NCBI GenBank assembly: GCA_023242925.1
Contig: CP096134.1
Location: forward strand, 2,499,501 to 2,563,500
Direction of reading: 5' to 3'
DNA length: 64,000 nt
From: Hyphomonadaceae bacterium JAD_PAG50586_4
Lineage (GTDB): Bacteria > Pseudomonadota > Alphaproteobacteria > Caulobacterales > Aquidulcibacteraceae
The first letter of the stretch is position 1, and each line of letters opens with the position of its first letter. This document shows, in pieces, positions 1-9,200 of this stretch. The notes under the pieces are model-generated. The model saw only the letters and a list, made by a program, of their open reading frames with translations. It did no database searches and was not told the DNA's origin. The translations under genes and the position numbers were made by a program.

Positions 1-65
1 AGTACGCGGTCCTGGCGTAGACTCTCGTCGACTTCCTGGACAAATGAATCGGTTTCGTTGGTCAC
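1..65 (-). CDS. N-terminus of a tetratricopeptide (YfgM-like) protein, cut by window edge
   Basis: Only the first 21 or so codons are present, reading leftwards from a GTG at 65 with an AGGAAG Shine-Dalgarno-like stretch upstream. The peptide begins MTNETDSFVQEVDE, and this acidic start is what I recall for the membrane-anchored TPR proteins (YfgM/DUF2659 type) that often lie between panB and the bamB/der genes in Caulobacterales. The position directly downstream of panB on the same strand fits. Family assignment from so few residues is inference. Confidence 0.45.
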   Translation of the reverse strand, partial: MTNETDSFVQEVDESLRQDRV

Positions 66-123
66 GCCTGCTTCCTGGCCAAGCCCGCAGATCCGCGAAC
101 CGCCCCCTAAAATCGCCGGCAAG

Positions 124-983
124 CTAGCCGCGCTTGTCGCCCTGAGCAACGCGGGCCTGCCGTGCCTTGCTGAGGGAATAGGTCTCGGCTGCGGCAGGAA
201 AACGGCGGGCGCGGACATCAGCCGCATATCCAGCGGCCGCTTTGTCGATTTCGGCCTTCAGATTAGCGTAGCGGCGAACGAATTTCGGGGTCCAGTCGAA
301 TATCCCCAGCATGTCGTCGGTCACCAGGATCTGGCCGTCGCAGGCAGCGGAGGCGCCGATCCCGATCGTCGGAGCCGAAACGGCCGCCGAGATTTCGGGG
401 ACCAAAGCCTCATCTACGCCCTCGACCACGATGGCGAAGGCGCCGGCCTTATCGGCCGCGCGCGCCTCGGCCAGCACTTGTTCGCGCTCTTCGGCGGTGC
501 GCCCCTTGGCGCGGAATTTCCCGTCGATATTAACCGCTTGAGGGCGAAGGCCGACATGACCCATGACCGGAATACCACGCTCGACCATGTAAGCGATGGT
601 TTTCGCAACCTGCGGCCCTGCCTCGACCTTCACGGCCGCAGCACCCGTTTCCTTGAGCAGACGCGCAGCATTGTTAAAGGCGACCTCGGAACTGCCCTCG
701 TATGAACCGAAGGGCATATCGACCACGACCATGGCCTGCTTGGCCCCGCGCATCACGGCCTGACCATGCATGATCATCATCTCCATGGTGACGCCCACCG
801 TGTTTGGCAGGCCGTGGATGACCATGCCGACGCTGTCGCCCACGAGCAGCAGATCGCAGTGCGGGTCGAGCATCTCCGCCATCGGCGCGGTGTACGCCGT
901 CAGGCACACGATCGGATCACCCCCTTGCGGGCGCGAATGTCCGGGGCGGTGACACGACGAGGAGTTTCGGTATGGCGCGACAT
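124..983 (-). CDS. panB: 3-methyl-2-oxobutanoate hydroxymethyltransferase, frameshifted near N-terminus
   Basis: Ketopantoate hydroxymethyltransferase transfers a hydroxymethyl group from 5,10-methylene-tetrahydrofolate to 2-oxoisovalerate, the first committed step of pantothenate synthesis in the cytoplasm. Visible family motifs are the metal-binding [31 protein letters not shown], the catalytic-glutamate segment VVEGV and TIGIGAS. The natural start is the ATG at 983, preceded by GGGAGGTCC; it gives [21 protein letters not shown] and then loses frame in a run of five C (920-924, plus strand), where a sixth would restore [12 protein letters not shown]. The span length modulo 3 equals one missing base. 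An upstream start in the other frame gives a spurious N-terminus. Corrected length is about 286 residues, normal for PanB. Confidence 0.95.
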
Positions 984-1069
984 GCGGACCTCCCATTAGT
1001 CCTTTGTTGCGCTGCACATAAAGGGCCAGCGGCTTGAGCGCCAGCTTAGTCGCCCGTTGGGGCTGAGCT

Positions 1070-1471
1070 TTAGTCCTGAGCCGCGCGGTAGGCTACCGCA
1101 CCGCCGACCAAAGCGCCCGTCGCCAGCAGGATTTGCGTCATGCCAAGGCCGATCGATTGCATCAGGCCAACGCCAGCCGTTTCGGCGGCGGCCGAGAGTT
1201 GCGGGCCATTGCTGATGGCGTTCTGCAAGCGGGCGGCTTCCAGGCTGCCGGCGGCGATGAGGTCCGGAGCGAATACGCCAACGACCGAATAAAGGCCCCA
1301 CGCGGTGGCGGCGGCGCCAGCCATCACACCGACAGTCTGAGTCCAGCTGCGCACCTTCGCCGCGCGCTCGACGCGCGCCACGCCGTGGCTGACATTGACC
1401 GTGAAGCCAGCGTCAATCGGTTCTTCTATCTCCGCGAAGGAGCTTTTCAGTAGGGCGTTGAAGTCACTCAT
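1070..1471 (-). CDS. Small membrane protein partnered with ECF sigma factor (cassette B)
   Basis: A 133-residue protein with a polar N-terminal half and two hydrophobic segments (about residues 45-70 and 108-128). Its start overlaps the stop of the upstream sigma-factor gene by four bases (ATGA type), implying coupled translation. That arrangement and the membrane topology suggest an anti-sigma or signal-transmitting role, but no recognised anti-sigma motif (zinc-binding ZAS or RskA type) is visible. The segment around [11 protein letters not shown]...RVER resembles PAKDLHFTLLV...QER of the protein at 2519-2824, so the two are probably paralogues. Function is inferred from context only. Confidence 0.7.
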   Translation of the reverse strand: MSDFNALLKSSFAEIEEPIDAGFTVNVSHGVARVERAAKVRSWTQTVGVMAGAAATAWGLYSVVGVFAPDLIAAGSLEAARLQNAISNGPQLSAAAETAGVGLMQSIGLGMTQILLATGALVGGAVAYRAAQD

Positions 1472-2025
1472 GTCGCCGGTTCCAATAGCCGTCTCAGTTT
1501 ATCCGTCCCCCTGAGTACGTGGGATTTCACCGTGCCGAGGGGAAGACCGGTGATTTCTACAATTTCAGCGTGGCTTAACCCTTCTCCGTGGTTCAGCGTC
1601 ACGCATAATCTCTCCGCATCCGACAACCTGGCAAGAGCCTTTTCCAGGTCAATCTTCGCGCCGGCCGCGGCCTCCGGCGTGGATTCCTCCGACGCGATGG
1701 GCGATGCGTCGTCGATTTCCTCGAACACGGCCTTCTGGCGACGTTTCGCCATCAGGAACGTGGTCACCGCAATCCTTCTAAACCAACCCGGAAAAGCGGC
1801 GGGGGTTTCCAGATCCCGCAATCTCTCCCAAGCCTTAACGAACGCATCCTGGGCTAAATCATCCGCCTCAGCGTGGCTTTGGCACATTCGCCGGAGCAGG
1901 CTGCGCGCCCAGCCTTGGCGACGCTTCACAAGCTCCCCGAACGCTGCCTGGTCCTTGGCCTGTGCTGCGATAATCAGCGCAGCTTCCGTGGCCTGAGCCA
2001 GATTGAGGAGCCCCCGTGACGCCAC
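1468..2025 (-). CDS. ECF-subfamily RNA polymerase sigma factor (cassette B)
   Basis: A 185-residue sigma-70 family protein of extracytoplasmic-function size. Region 2 is seen as HAEADDLAQDAFVKAWERL with the conserved DDLxQDxF core, and region 4 as LSDAERLCVTLNHGEGLSHAEI...GLPLGTVKSHVLRG, the helix-turn-helix that reads the -35 element. It starts with GTG at 2025, ten bases after the stop of the DUF6249-like gene, and overlaps the membrane-protein gene downstream. The long linker between regions 2 and 4 is rich in acidic residues. It would direct core polymerase to a small stress or envelope regulon; the signal is unknown. Confidence 0.93.
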   Translation of the reverse strand: MASRGLLNLAQATEAALIIAAQAKDQAAFGELVKRRQGWARSLLRRMCQSHAEADDLAQDAFVKAWERLRDLETPAAFPGWFRRIAVTTFLMAKRRQKAVFEEIDDASPIASEESTPEAAAGAKIDLEKALARLSDAERLCVTLNHGEGLSHAEIVEITGLPLGTVKSHVLRGTDKLRRLLEPAT

Positions 2026-2035
2026 CTATCAAAAC

Positions 2036-2452
2036 TCACTCACCCTTCTGCTTGGTGGAATAATCCACGATCGCCAGGAGAAGGAAGGCCAAGCCGAGCG
2101 CTCCCAGGATTGCCGCCGGCACCATCATACCGCCAAGCGCCTCGCCTGAGGGATCGAAGCCGCTGATGGCCAAACCTGCCATAACAAAACCGAGCGCGAG
2201 AGCGATAAGCACTACACCGCTTCCGAGCGAAGAGCGCGCCTTATCGGGCTTTGGCTTGGTCGTACCCTCGGTTAACTGACGCAAAACTGTTGGATCAAGC
2301 GTTTGACCCTTCTCCAGCGCCTGCGCCAGCAGCTGGTGGGCGGATTGTTTGGTGCGTTCCTTCAGCCAGATCGGCACCAGGATAATCGCCGCCAAAAATC
2401 CAAAAAAGACAAACGGAACAAAGACATCCGCATCCATTGTATCGTGCTCCAT
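2036..2452 (-). CDS. DUF6249-like three-helix membrane protein (cassette B)
   Basis: A 138-residue protein with one N-terminal transmembrane helix (about residues 9-30), a cytoplasmic amphipathic stretch containing ALEKGQTLDPTVLRQL, and two C-terminal helices. The pattern of a short helix plus a 'lysine-glycine ... proline' segment between membrane spans is what I recall for DUF6249 proteins encoded next to ECF sigma factors. Either the ATG at 2452 or the one at 2437 may be used; the latter has GGAG about nine bases upstream. It has the same topology as 3337-3735 and begins the second of two repeated three-gene cassettes. Biochemical role unknown. Confidence 0.75.
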   Translation of the reverse strand: MEHDTMDADVFVPFVFFGFLAAIILVPIWLKERTKQSAHQLLAQALEKGQTLDPTVLRQLTEGTTKPKPDKARSSLGSGVVLIALALGFVMAGLAISGFDPSGEALGGMMVPAAILGALGLAFLLLAIVDYSTKQKGE

Positions 2453-2518
2453 AGCCCAGGGTCTGCGCCCGTTGACATATAGATGCGCTGATCCGGGGTA
2501 TTGGATGCAAGGGACTTA

Positions 2519-2824
2519 TTAGCGCGCCCGGCCAAAAGCAGCCCGTCTTGCGCCGCCGCTGAGCGCCCAAACCGCGCCGAGGGCGCCCAAAGCGAGGGCG
2601 GTGTCCTCCGTCGCTCCTGGATTTGCCGCCAGCCAGCCGACCAGCGGCAGGCCAGCCGCCACCGCCAATATGGCGAGCGCCGCGCCCCAGATGAGGCGAC
2701 GCACCAAAGCAGCGCGGAACCGCTCTTGCTCGGCGCGACGCATAACGAGGAGGGTAAAGTGCAGATCTTTCGCCGGCGCGGCCGAGGCGCCCAGCACGCG
2801 GTTCAGACGCTCTTCGCTATTCAT
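2519..2824 (-). CDS. Small membrane protein partnered with ECF sigma factor (cassette A)
   Basis: From the ATG at 2824, which overlaps the end of the upstream sigma gene by eight bases, this gives a 101-residue protein starting MNSEERLNRVLG. The first half is charged and probably cytoplasmic; two hydrophobic segments follow (about residues 50-68 and 74-92). It occupies the same slot as the protein at 1070-1471 and shares its general pattern, so it may sense or transmit a membrane signal to the adjacent sigma factor. No known anti-sigma signature is present. Confidence 0.65.
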   Translation of the reverse strand: MNSEERLNRVLGASAAPAKDLHFTLLVMRRAEQERFRAALVRRLIWGAALAILAVAAGLPLVGWLAANPGATEDTALALGALGAVWALSGGARRAAFGRAR

Positions 2825-3350
2825 CCTGCGTCTCCAAAGCCTTGAGCAGGCGCTCACGCCCGCGCGTCACGTGCGATTTCACTGTGCCCAACTTCTGGTT
2901 CAAGATTGCGGCGGCCTCGCTGTGTGAGAAACCCTCACATAAACACAACGCCACCGCAGCGCGCTGATCGTTCGCCAGTTCCGCCAGCGCGCGCGCGACG
3001 GCAATGCGATCTTCTAGCGGCGCGCCAGCTTCGCCCTCGTCTTGCTCGTTCAGCCATTCGTGGTCGCGTTGGGCGCCGCGATCATGGCCGCGACGCGCAT
3101 CACGCGCGATGCGATATCCAATGCCGCACACCCATGAGGCAAAGCTTGAGCGACCTTCGAAGCGATCAAGCTTGCGCCACGCCGTCACGAACGCCTCCTG
3201 CGCGAGATCGTCCGCGTCAGCCCAATGCCCAGCAAAACGTCGCATAAACCCACGTATTTTCGGCTGGTGCGCATCGACCAACGCAGCGAACGCGCGGGCG
3301 TCGCCCTTGCGCGCGGCCGCGATGAGGCGCGCATCGTCATCGGCGGTCAT
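2817..3350 (-). CDS. ECF-subfamily RNA polymerase sigma factor (cassette A)
   Basis: A 177-residue ECF sigma factor when started at the ATG at 3350 (MTADDDARLI). Region 2 shows HWADADDLAQEAFVTAWRKLDRF and the SSFASWVCGIGYRIARD segment; region 4 shows NDQRAAVALCLCEGFSHSEAAAILNQKLGTVKSHVTRG. The start lies inside the last codons of the upstream DUF6249-like gene (14-base overlap), and the stop overlaps the downstream membrane-protein gene, so the three are a tight operon. It is a paralogue of 1468-2025, with the same linker style and the same GTVKSHV recognition helix, which may mean overlapping promoter specificity (inference). Confidence 0.93.
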   Translation of the reverse strand: MTADDDARLIAAARKGDARAFAALVDAHQPKIRGFMRRFAGHWADADDLAQEAFVTAWRKLDRFEGRSSFASWVCGIGYRIARDARRGHDRGAQRDHEWLNEQDEGEAGAPLEDRIAVARALAELANDQRAAVALCLCEGFSHSEAAAILNQKLGTVKSHVTRGRERLLKALETQDE

Positions 3351-3735
3351 CGTGCTTGCGCTGACCAGGACGGAAGATCGCAAGCGCAAAGCAGCCCGCG
3401 GCGGCCGCGCTCATCACGGCGGCGACAAGCATGAACTTGTCACGTTGATCGCCGGCATCGGCGAAGCCGCACGCCACCCAGAACCCGATCGCGAGCGTGG
3501 CGAACAAAACCCCTTCACCCCAAGGCCGCTTTGACAGGCCCAGGTTTGCGTAGGGTTCAGGCTCCAATTGATCGAACAATTGCTGTGGCGGCTCGCGGCC
3601 TGCTTCGATCGCGGCCTTGATCACGTCGAGCGCTTTCGAGCGCCGCTGGTGCTCCAGCCACGACACCCAGGCCTGCGCCACGAGCGCGACAGCCACCGCG
3701 CCGAACAAGAAGGCCGCCACTATCGTGCTTTCCAT
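3337..3735 (-). CDS. DUF6249-like three-helix membrane protein (cassette A)
   Basis: A 132-residue protein starting at the ATG at 3735, preceded by GGAGATG. Transmembrane segment at about residues 6-26, a cytoplasmic stretch with ALDVIKAAIEAGREPPQQL, then two helices (about 75-95 and 100-122). Topology and the central amphipathic motif match 2036-2452. It is the first gene of the leftward cassette and is divergent from the ArsR-type gene at 3831, with about 95 bases between the two starts. Confidence 0.72.
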   Translation of the reverse strand: MESTIVAAFLFGAVAVALVAQAWVSWLEHQRRSKALDVIKAAIEAGREPPQQLFDQLEPEPYANLGLSKRPWGEGVLFATLAIGFWVACGFADAGDQRDKFMLVAAVMSAAAAGCFALAIFRPGQRKHDDRR

Positions 3736-3805
3736 TAGACATCTCCGTTTCGCCTCTTATGCAGCCGCGCCCCGGCTTTTTGGATGCGGCGCGGCTTGCC
3801 AATCG

Positions 3806-3827
3806 TTACTTAGGCATTTACTTAAGT
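3806..3827. promoter_or_regulatory. Candidate ArsR-type operator upstream of 3831
   Basis: Two direct copies of TTACTTA begin at 3806 and 3818, twelve bases apart, and the second runs into the palindrome ACTTAAGT (3820-3827). The site lies just upstream of the ArsR-family start codon and between two divergent genes, the usual place for an autoregulatory operator. AT-rich islands of this kind are rare in the surrounding GC-rich DNA. Binding is inferred. Confidence 0.5.
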
Positions 3828-3830
3828 GTT

Positions 3831-4160
3831 ATGTTCAGAGACGCGATGCTCGATCTGGCCTTTCAGGCCCTGGCTGATCCCAGCCGCCGCGCGATGGTGG
3901 ATCGCCTGGCACAAGGCCCCGCCTCGGTCAGCGAACTGGCCAAGCCGCTGGCGATGTCGCTGCCGGCGGTGATGCAACATCTGCAGGTGCTGGAAGCGAG
4001 CGGGCTGGTTGTGTCGCAGAAGATCGGCCGGGTGCGCACCTGCCGCATCGCGCCAAAAGCGCTCAACCAAGCTGAACAATGGATCGCCGAGCGCCGCGCC
4101 CTCTGGGAGCGCCGCCTCGATCGCCTTGGACAATTTCTCGACGAAACGGAAAACGATTGA
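3831..4160 (+). CDS. ArsR-family winged-helix transcriptional regulator
   Basis: A 109-residue winged-helix regulator of the type commonly encoded with SRPBCC/AHSA1 proteins. Helix-turn-helix region: PASVSELAKPLAMSLPAVMQHLQVLEASGLV, followed by the wing QKIGRVRTCRI. The ATG at 3831 (MFRDAMLDLAF) is chosen over an upstream start because the family begins just before the LDLAFQALADPSRR segment. No metal-binding cysteine pair is visible, so metal sensing is unlikely. Its stop overlaps the next start (TGATG), and it heads a five-gene operon with a GST, two SRPBCC proteins and a RibD_C reductase, which it probably represses. Confidence 0.9.
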   Translation: MFRDAMLDLAFQALADPSRRAMVDRLAQGPASVSELAKPLAMSLPAVMQHLQVLEASGLVVSQKIGRVRTCRIAPKALNQAEQWIAERRALWERRLDRLGQFLDETEND

Positions 4161-4795
4161 TGCTGACGCTCTATGGCCACCCGATCTCCTCGTTCACTTG
4201 GAAAGTGCTGATGGCGCTCTACGAGAACGACACGCCGTTCGATTTCGTGACGGTGGATCAAAACACTTATACCGATTTCATCGCCAAATGGCCGATGGGG
4301 AAGTTTCCGATCCTGCTCGATAGAGATCGCCAAACGATGATCACCGAGACCTCGGTGATCATCGAATATCTCGACGCCTATAATCCAGGGGCCACGCGCT
4401 TCATCCCCCAGGACACTGACACAGCGCTTGAAGTACGCCGCTGGGATCGCGTGTTCGATCACATCAATACGACAATGTCGAAAGTCGTCGTCGACAACAT
4501 CCGCCCGGACGGACAACGTGATCCTTTTGGCGTCGAAGAAGCCAAGCGCGTCGTGCACGCCGCTTACAGCGTCGTGGAAACACAGCTCGGCGCTCGCGCA
4601 TTCGCAGTGGGCGACAGTTTCACGATGGCCGATTGCGCCGCGGCGCCGGCGCTTTGGTACGCCACACGCAACGTCCCGCTCGATAACAAGTATCCGCGCA
4701 TCGCGGCCTATCTCGAACGCTTGAACGCACGCCCATCCTTCGCGCGCGCGGTCACAGAATCCGAGCCACTCTTCCATATGTATCCAGGAGCTTAA
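4160..4795 (+). CDS. Glutathione S-transferase family protein
   Basis: A 211-residue protein with an N-terminal thioredoxin-fold domain (MLTLYGHPISSFTWKVLMALYE; KFPILLD; TETSVIIEYLD, the glutathione gamma-glutamyl contact) and an all-helical C-terminal domain with the N-capping DSFTMADCAAAP motif. The start overlaps the regulator's stop by one base. Glutathione conjugation or reduction of an electrophile in the cytoplasm is expected; the substrate is unknown. Co-transcription with two SRPBCC proteins and a reductase suggests handling of a small hydrophobic compound. Confidence 0.9.
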   Translation: MLTLYGHPISSFTWKVLMALYENDTPFDFVTVDQNTYTDFIAKWPMGKFPILLDRDRQTMITETSVIIEYLDAYNPGATRFIPQDTDTALEVRRWDRVFDHINTTMSKVVVDNIRPDGQRDPFGVEEAKRVVHAAYSVVETQLGARAFAVGDSFTMADCAAAPALWYATRNVPLDNKYPRIAAYLERLNARPSFARAVTESEPLFHMYPGA

Positions 4796-4798
4796 GCC

Positions 4799-5245
4799 AT
4801 GAGCGCACTTGCCCACGGCACGATGGTGATGGAGCGCACCTATAACGCTTCGCCGGCACGCGTGTTCAACGCCTGGGGCGACATCGAGGCGCGCACGCGC
4901 TGGTCGGCGCCAACGCCGGCCGACAAGATCGTCTACGAGGCGCAAGACTTTCGCGAAGGCGGGCTCGATATCTCGCATTGCGGGCGCAACGGCGAATTGG
5001 ATTACACCGCGCGCGTCAGCTATCTCAGCATCGAGGCGAACGCACTGATCGTCTTCGGCGAGACGGTCTTGTATCGCGGCGAGCGCAAGTCGCACGCCCA
5101 GATCAGCGTCGAATTGTTTGCGGAAGGCGCCGGCACGCGGCTCCTACTCACCATGCAGATCGCATCGTTCGACGGACCGGGCATGATCGCTGGCTACGAT
5201 GAGGGTTGGACCGCAGCACTCGATAATCTCACTTCGGAATTCTGA
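4799..5245 (+). CDS. SRPBCC (AHSA1-like) domain protein
   Basis: A 148-residue single-domain protein of the START/Bet v1 fold. Family hallmarks are the opening MERTYNASPARVFNAWGD...RWSAP, the central YEAQDFREGG...DYTARV and the closing GWTAALDNL. These proteins have a hydrophobic cavity for small ligands and are often regulated by the adjacent ArsR-type repressor. CAGGAG lies just ahead of the ATG, three bases after the GST stop. Ligand unknown. Confidence 0.88.
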   Translation: MSALAHGTMVMERTYNASPARVFNAWGDIEARTRWSAPTPADKIVYEAQDFREGGLDISHCGRNGELDYTARVSYLSIEANALIVFGETVLYRGERKSHAQISVELFAEGAGTRLLLTMQIASFDGPGMIAGYDEGWTAALDNLTSEF

Positions 5246-5256
5246 GGGACAGGCAC

Positions 5257-5715
5257 GTGACGAAAGGATCCGCAACCCACGACACGTTCATGATCGAACG
5301 TGAGTACAAGGCCGCGCCCGCGAAGGTGTTTGCGGCGTTCTCGAAGCCGGCAGCGAAAATCAGATGGTTCGGCGGACCGGATGATTGGGAGAAATCAAAC
5401 TACAAACTCGATTTCCGCGTCGGAGGACGCGAGAGCGTCAGCGGCGGCCCGCCCGGCGGTCCGGTCCATTCTTACGACGGGTTGATCATGGACATCGTCG
5501 AAAACAAACGTCTGATCATCGCTTACGAAATGCATCTGGACGAGACGCGCATCTCCGTCTCGCTCGGCACGACGGAATTTCGCGCCAATGGGAGCGGCAC
5601 GCGGCTCGTCTATACCGAACAGGGCGTCTTCCTGGACGGCTTCGACGATGCGGGCGGCCGCGAACGTGGCACGCAAGAGCTGTTCGATCAGCTCGGCATC
5701 TCGCTCGACAGCTGA
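5257..5715 (+). CDS. SRPBCC (AHSA1-like) domain protein, second copy
   Basis: A 152-residue SRPBCC protein starting at GTG 5257 with GAGGGACAG upstream. It has the family's IEREYKAAPAKVFAAFSKPAAKIRWFGGP start and the G-rich DFRVGGRESVSGGPPGG loop, and ends with a GTQELFDQLG helix. It follows the paralogue at 4799 after eleven bases, so the pair is either a tandem duplication or two co-acting ligand-binding proteins. The second copy has a longer glycine-rich loop. Confidence 0.88.
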   Translation: MTKGSATHDTFMIEREYKAAPAKVFAAFSKPAAKIRWFGGPDDWEKSNYKLDFRVGGRESVSGGPPGGPVHSYDGLIMDIVENKRLIIAYEMHLDETRISVSLGTTEFRANGSGTRLVYTEQGVFLDGFDDAGGRERGTQELFDQLGISLDS

Positions 5716-5728
5716 TCTGGAGGATGAG

Positions 5729-6283
5729 ATGGGCAAGCTGATCGTCTGGAATCTGATGTCGCTCGAGGGCTATTTCGAAGGCCCGGCGATGTGGGATCTG
5801 AACTTCCGCGGCTCTGTGTGGAGCGAAGACCTCGAAGCGTTGAGCGCTGAGCATACGACTACGAGCGTGGCGCTGGTGTTCGGGCGCGTCACCTATGAAG
5901 GCATGGAGGCATATTGGACGAGCGGCGCCGAGAACGGGCCGCTCGCGGACGCGATGAACAGCCTGCCGAAATACGTGGCGTCCACCACGCTGAAGAGCAC
6001 CACCTGGAACAATAGTCACATTCTGGCGGCGCCGCTCGGCGAGAGCATCGCCAGGCTGAAGCGTGAGCACGACGGCAATCTCTTCGTCTTCGGCAGCGCC
6101 AAGCTCATCCATGCGCTGCGCCCGCTCGACTTGATCGACGAGTATCGCATCGGCATTGCCCCGCTTTTCCTCGGCGCCGGGACGCCGCTCTTCAAGCCGG
6201 ACGCGCCGCCACGCGAGCTGAAACTCATCGAGGCGCGCACGCTCAAAAGGGATTGCGTGCTGATGCGCTACGCGCGCGCTTAA
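5729..6283 (+). CDS. RibD C-terminal/dihydrofolate reductase-fold protein
   Basis: A 184-residue protein from the ATG at 5729 (GAGGATGAGATGG context) with the RibD_C/DHFR-like fold: MGKLIVWNLMSLEGYFEG at the start, LVFGRVTYEGM, the NADPH-binding LFVFGSAKLIHAL and the DEYRIGIAPLFLGAGTPLF ending. Proteins like this are NAD(P)H-dependent reductases of unknown substrate, distinct from FolA. It closes the ArsR-led operon, and its TAA stop overlaps the putA stop on the other strand. Confidence 0.88.
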   Translation: MGKLIVWNLMSLEGYFEGPAMWDLNFRGSVWSEDLEALSAEHTTTSVALVFGRVTYEGMEAYWTSGAENGPLADAMNSLPKYVASTTLKSTTWNNSHILAAPLGESIARLKREHDGNLFVFGSAKLIHALRPLDLIDEYRIGIAPLFLGAGTPLFKPDAPPRELKLIEARTLKRDCVLMRYARA

Positions 6284-9200
6284 AAGCCGACGTCTTCGAT
6301 CGAAAGCAGGCTGGCGTTGCCGCCGGCGGAGGTGGTGTCGATGGAGACCACGCGCTCGGTGGCGAAGCGGGCGACGTAGCGCGGACCGCCGGCTTTGGGG
6401 CCGGTGCCGGAGAAGCCCTCGCCGCCGAAGGGCTGACTGCCGACCACGGCGCCGATCATCGAGCGATTGACGTAGAGATTGCCGACTTTCGCGAGCTGAC
6501 GCACGCGCTCCGAAGCGCCTGCAATGCGGCTGTGCAGGCCCATAGTGAGGCCGTATCCGCTGGCGTTGACGCGCGCGATGGTTTCATCGAGTTCGCCGGC
6601 CTTCCAGGTCGCGACGTGCAGGATCGGGCCGAACCATTCTTGCTTTAGATCTTCGATCTGCTCGAGCCTGATCACGGTGGGCGCAACATACAGGCCCAAA
6701 GTTTCCGGCGCCGTGACCGCATGCACCCAATGCGCCTTCATCGATTGGCGATAGGCTTCGAGCTTGTCGCGCGCCGCTTCGTCGATGACGGGGCCGACAT
6801 CGGTGCGGATATCGAGCGGATCGCCAAGGATCAACGCATCCATCGCGCCTTTCAGCATGTCGAGAATGCGGTCGGCGATATCCTCCTGCACCACCAGCAA
6901 ACGCAGCGCCGAGCAACGCTGACCGGCGGAACGGAACGCTGAGGCGACGACGTCGCCGACGACCTGCTCCGGCAGCGCGGTGGAATCCACGATCATGGCG
7001 TTGAGACCGCCGGTTTCGGCGATTAACGGTACGATGCCGCGTTGCTCGTTCTCCAACAGCGAGCGCGCAATGGCGCGCGCCGTGCCGGTTGAGCCCGTGA
7101 AGGCGACGCCAGCAATACGCGGATCGGTGGTGAGCAAACGGCCGACTTCGGGGCCGCCAGGGAGCAAGTGCAGCACGTCCTTCGGCACGCCGGCTTCGTG
7201 CGCGAGCTGCACGGCGCGGTAGGCGATGAGCGGCGTTTGCGGCGCGGGCTTGGCAAGCACCGTATTTCCCGCGACGAGCGCCGCCGCCACTTGGCCAAGG
7301 AAGATCGCGAGCGGGAAATTCCACGGCGCGATGCAGGCGAACACGCCGCGGCCGGCGAGACGGATTTCGTTGAGCTCGCCCGTTGGGCCAGGCAGACGCT
7401 CCGGCGCGAATTGGGTGCGCGCTTGCACAGCGTAATAACGACAAAAATCGATGGCTTCGCGGATTTCGGCCAACGCATCGGGGATCGACTTGCCGGCTTC
7501 GTGCACCGCGAGCGCCATGAGTTCGGTGCGGTTGGTCTCCATGAGATCGGCCAAGCGCTCCAGGCATTGGGCGCGCTCTTCGACGGGCGTTGCGCTCCAA
7601 CTATCGCCAACGGCTCTGGCGGCGGCGATGGCGCGCGTGACATCGTCACCGGTTGCGTCGATCACCGCCCCCGCATGGCGCGTGCGATCGGCAGGGCAAC
7701 GCACGGGCTTGGCCGCGCCTTCACTGCGCACGCCGGAGATAAGCGGCGCGGCTTGCAGTGTCGTTGGCATCGCCTTGATTTGCGCGGCAAGCGCTTCGAG
7801 CAAAGCTGCGTCGTGCAGATCAATTCCGCTTGAATTCACGCGGCCTGGGAAAATGTCGCGCGGGAGTGGGATCGATGGATGTGGCTTGCCGCCGACCTTG
7901 GCGATGCGCTCGGCCGGATCGGCGAGCAGATCATCTTCGCTGACGTCTGGATCGGCGAGCTGGTGCACGAAGGATGAGTTCGCGCCGTTCTCCAACAAGC
8001 GACGCACAAGGTAGGCGAGCAACTCGCGGTGCCCGCCGACAGGCGCGTAGGTGCGGCAGGCATAGCCCAGCTCGCGCACGAGGCGCTCGTAGAGACCCTC
8101 GCCCATGCCGTGCAGGCGCTGGAATTCAAAATCGCGGCGCTCGCCAACCCAGTCGAGAATGGTGGCGACAGTGAGCGCATTGTGGCTGGCGAACGCCGGG
8201 AAAAGATTGCGACTGGCCAGCATGTCGCTGGCGCACGCGAGATACGAAACGTCTGTCGCGGCTTTGCGCGTGAACAACGGATAATCGCTCAAGCTTTCGA
8301 TCTGCGCGCGCTTGATCTCGCTATCCCAATAGGCGCCCTTCACCAGGCGCACCATGAATTTCCGTTTGATCTCTTCGCCCAGCGCATCGGCCCAGGCGAT
8401 GACGGCGCGCGCGCGCTTGCCATAGGCTTGCACGGCCATGCCGAGGCCGTCCCAGCCCGCGAGCGCTGGATCGCGAGCGACCCCTTCGATGATGTCGAGC
8501 GACATCATCAGGCGATCGCATTCTTCGGCGTCGATGGTGAAGCCAACATTCGCGGCCGCCGCTTTGCGTGCGAGGCGCTGCGTCATCTCGATCAGTTCGG
8601 GCACGCAAGTGTCAGCGTGGTTGGTTTCGTAGCGCGGGTGCAGCGCAGAGAGCTTCACCGAGATCGAATGGCCGCGGCCCAGCTTTGAGCTCGCGACGGA
8701 CTCGATCGCGGCTGCGTACGCGGCGAAGTATTTTTCCGCGTCGCTATAGGTGCGCGCGCCTTCGCCGAGCATATCGAAGCTGGCGGTGAAGCCGCGATTA
8801 TCTTCATCCGCAGCACGCTTCATCGCTTCATCGATGGTGCGGCCCATGACGAAGACTTGGCCCATCATGCGCATCGCGGCGCCGACCGCCGTGCGCACGA
8901 AGGGCTCGCCGGCGCGCGCGACCAGACGCTGCAACGCGCCCGCCTCGCGCGACTCGCCCACCAGCGCGCGCGTGAGCACCAGACCGAACGTGGCGGAGTT
9001 CACCATGAGCGAGATCCGACTGGCCCGAATGGGAGGCCCAATCGGCGCCGCCAAGCTTGTCGCGGATCAGCATGTCCGCCGTTTCCGGATCAGGCACCCG
9101 CAGGAAGGCTTCGGCCAGCGCCAGGAGGGCGACGCCTTCTTCGGTGTTGAGGCGATATTCCTGGAGGAAGCGATTGACCCAGCCTGAGGATTGGGCGGCG

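Noticed and set aside
3863..5095. A 410-codon open frame antisense to the ArsR, GST and SRPBCC genes
   Set aside because: Its translation is Arg/His-rich with no family features, and the plus-strand genes are strongly supported. High GC with third-position bias opens antisense frames.
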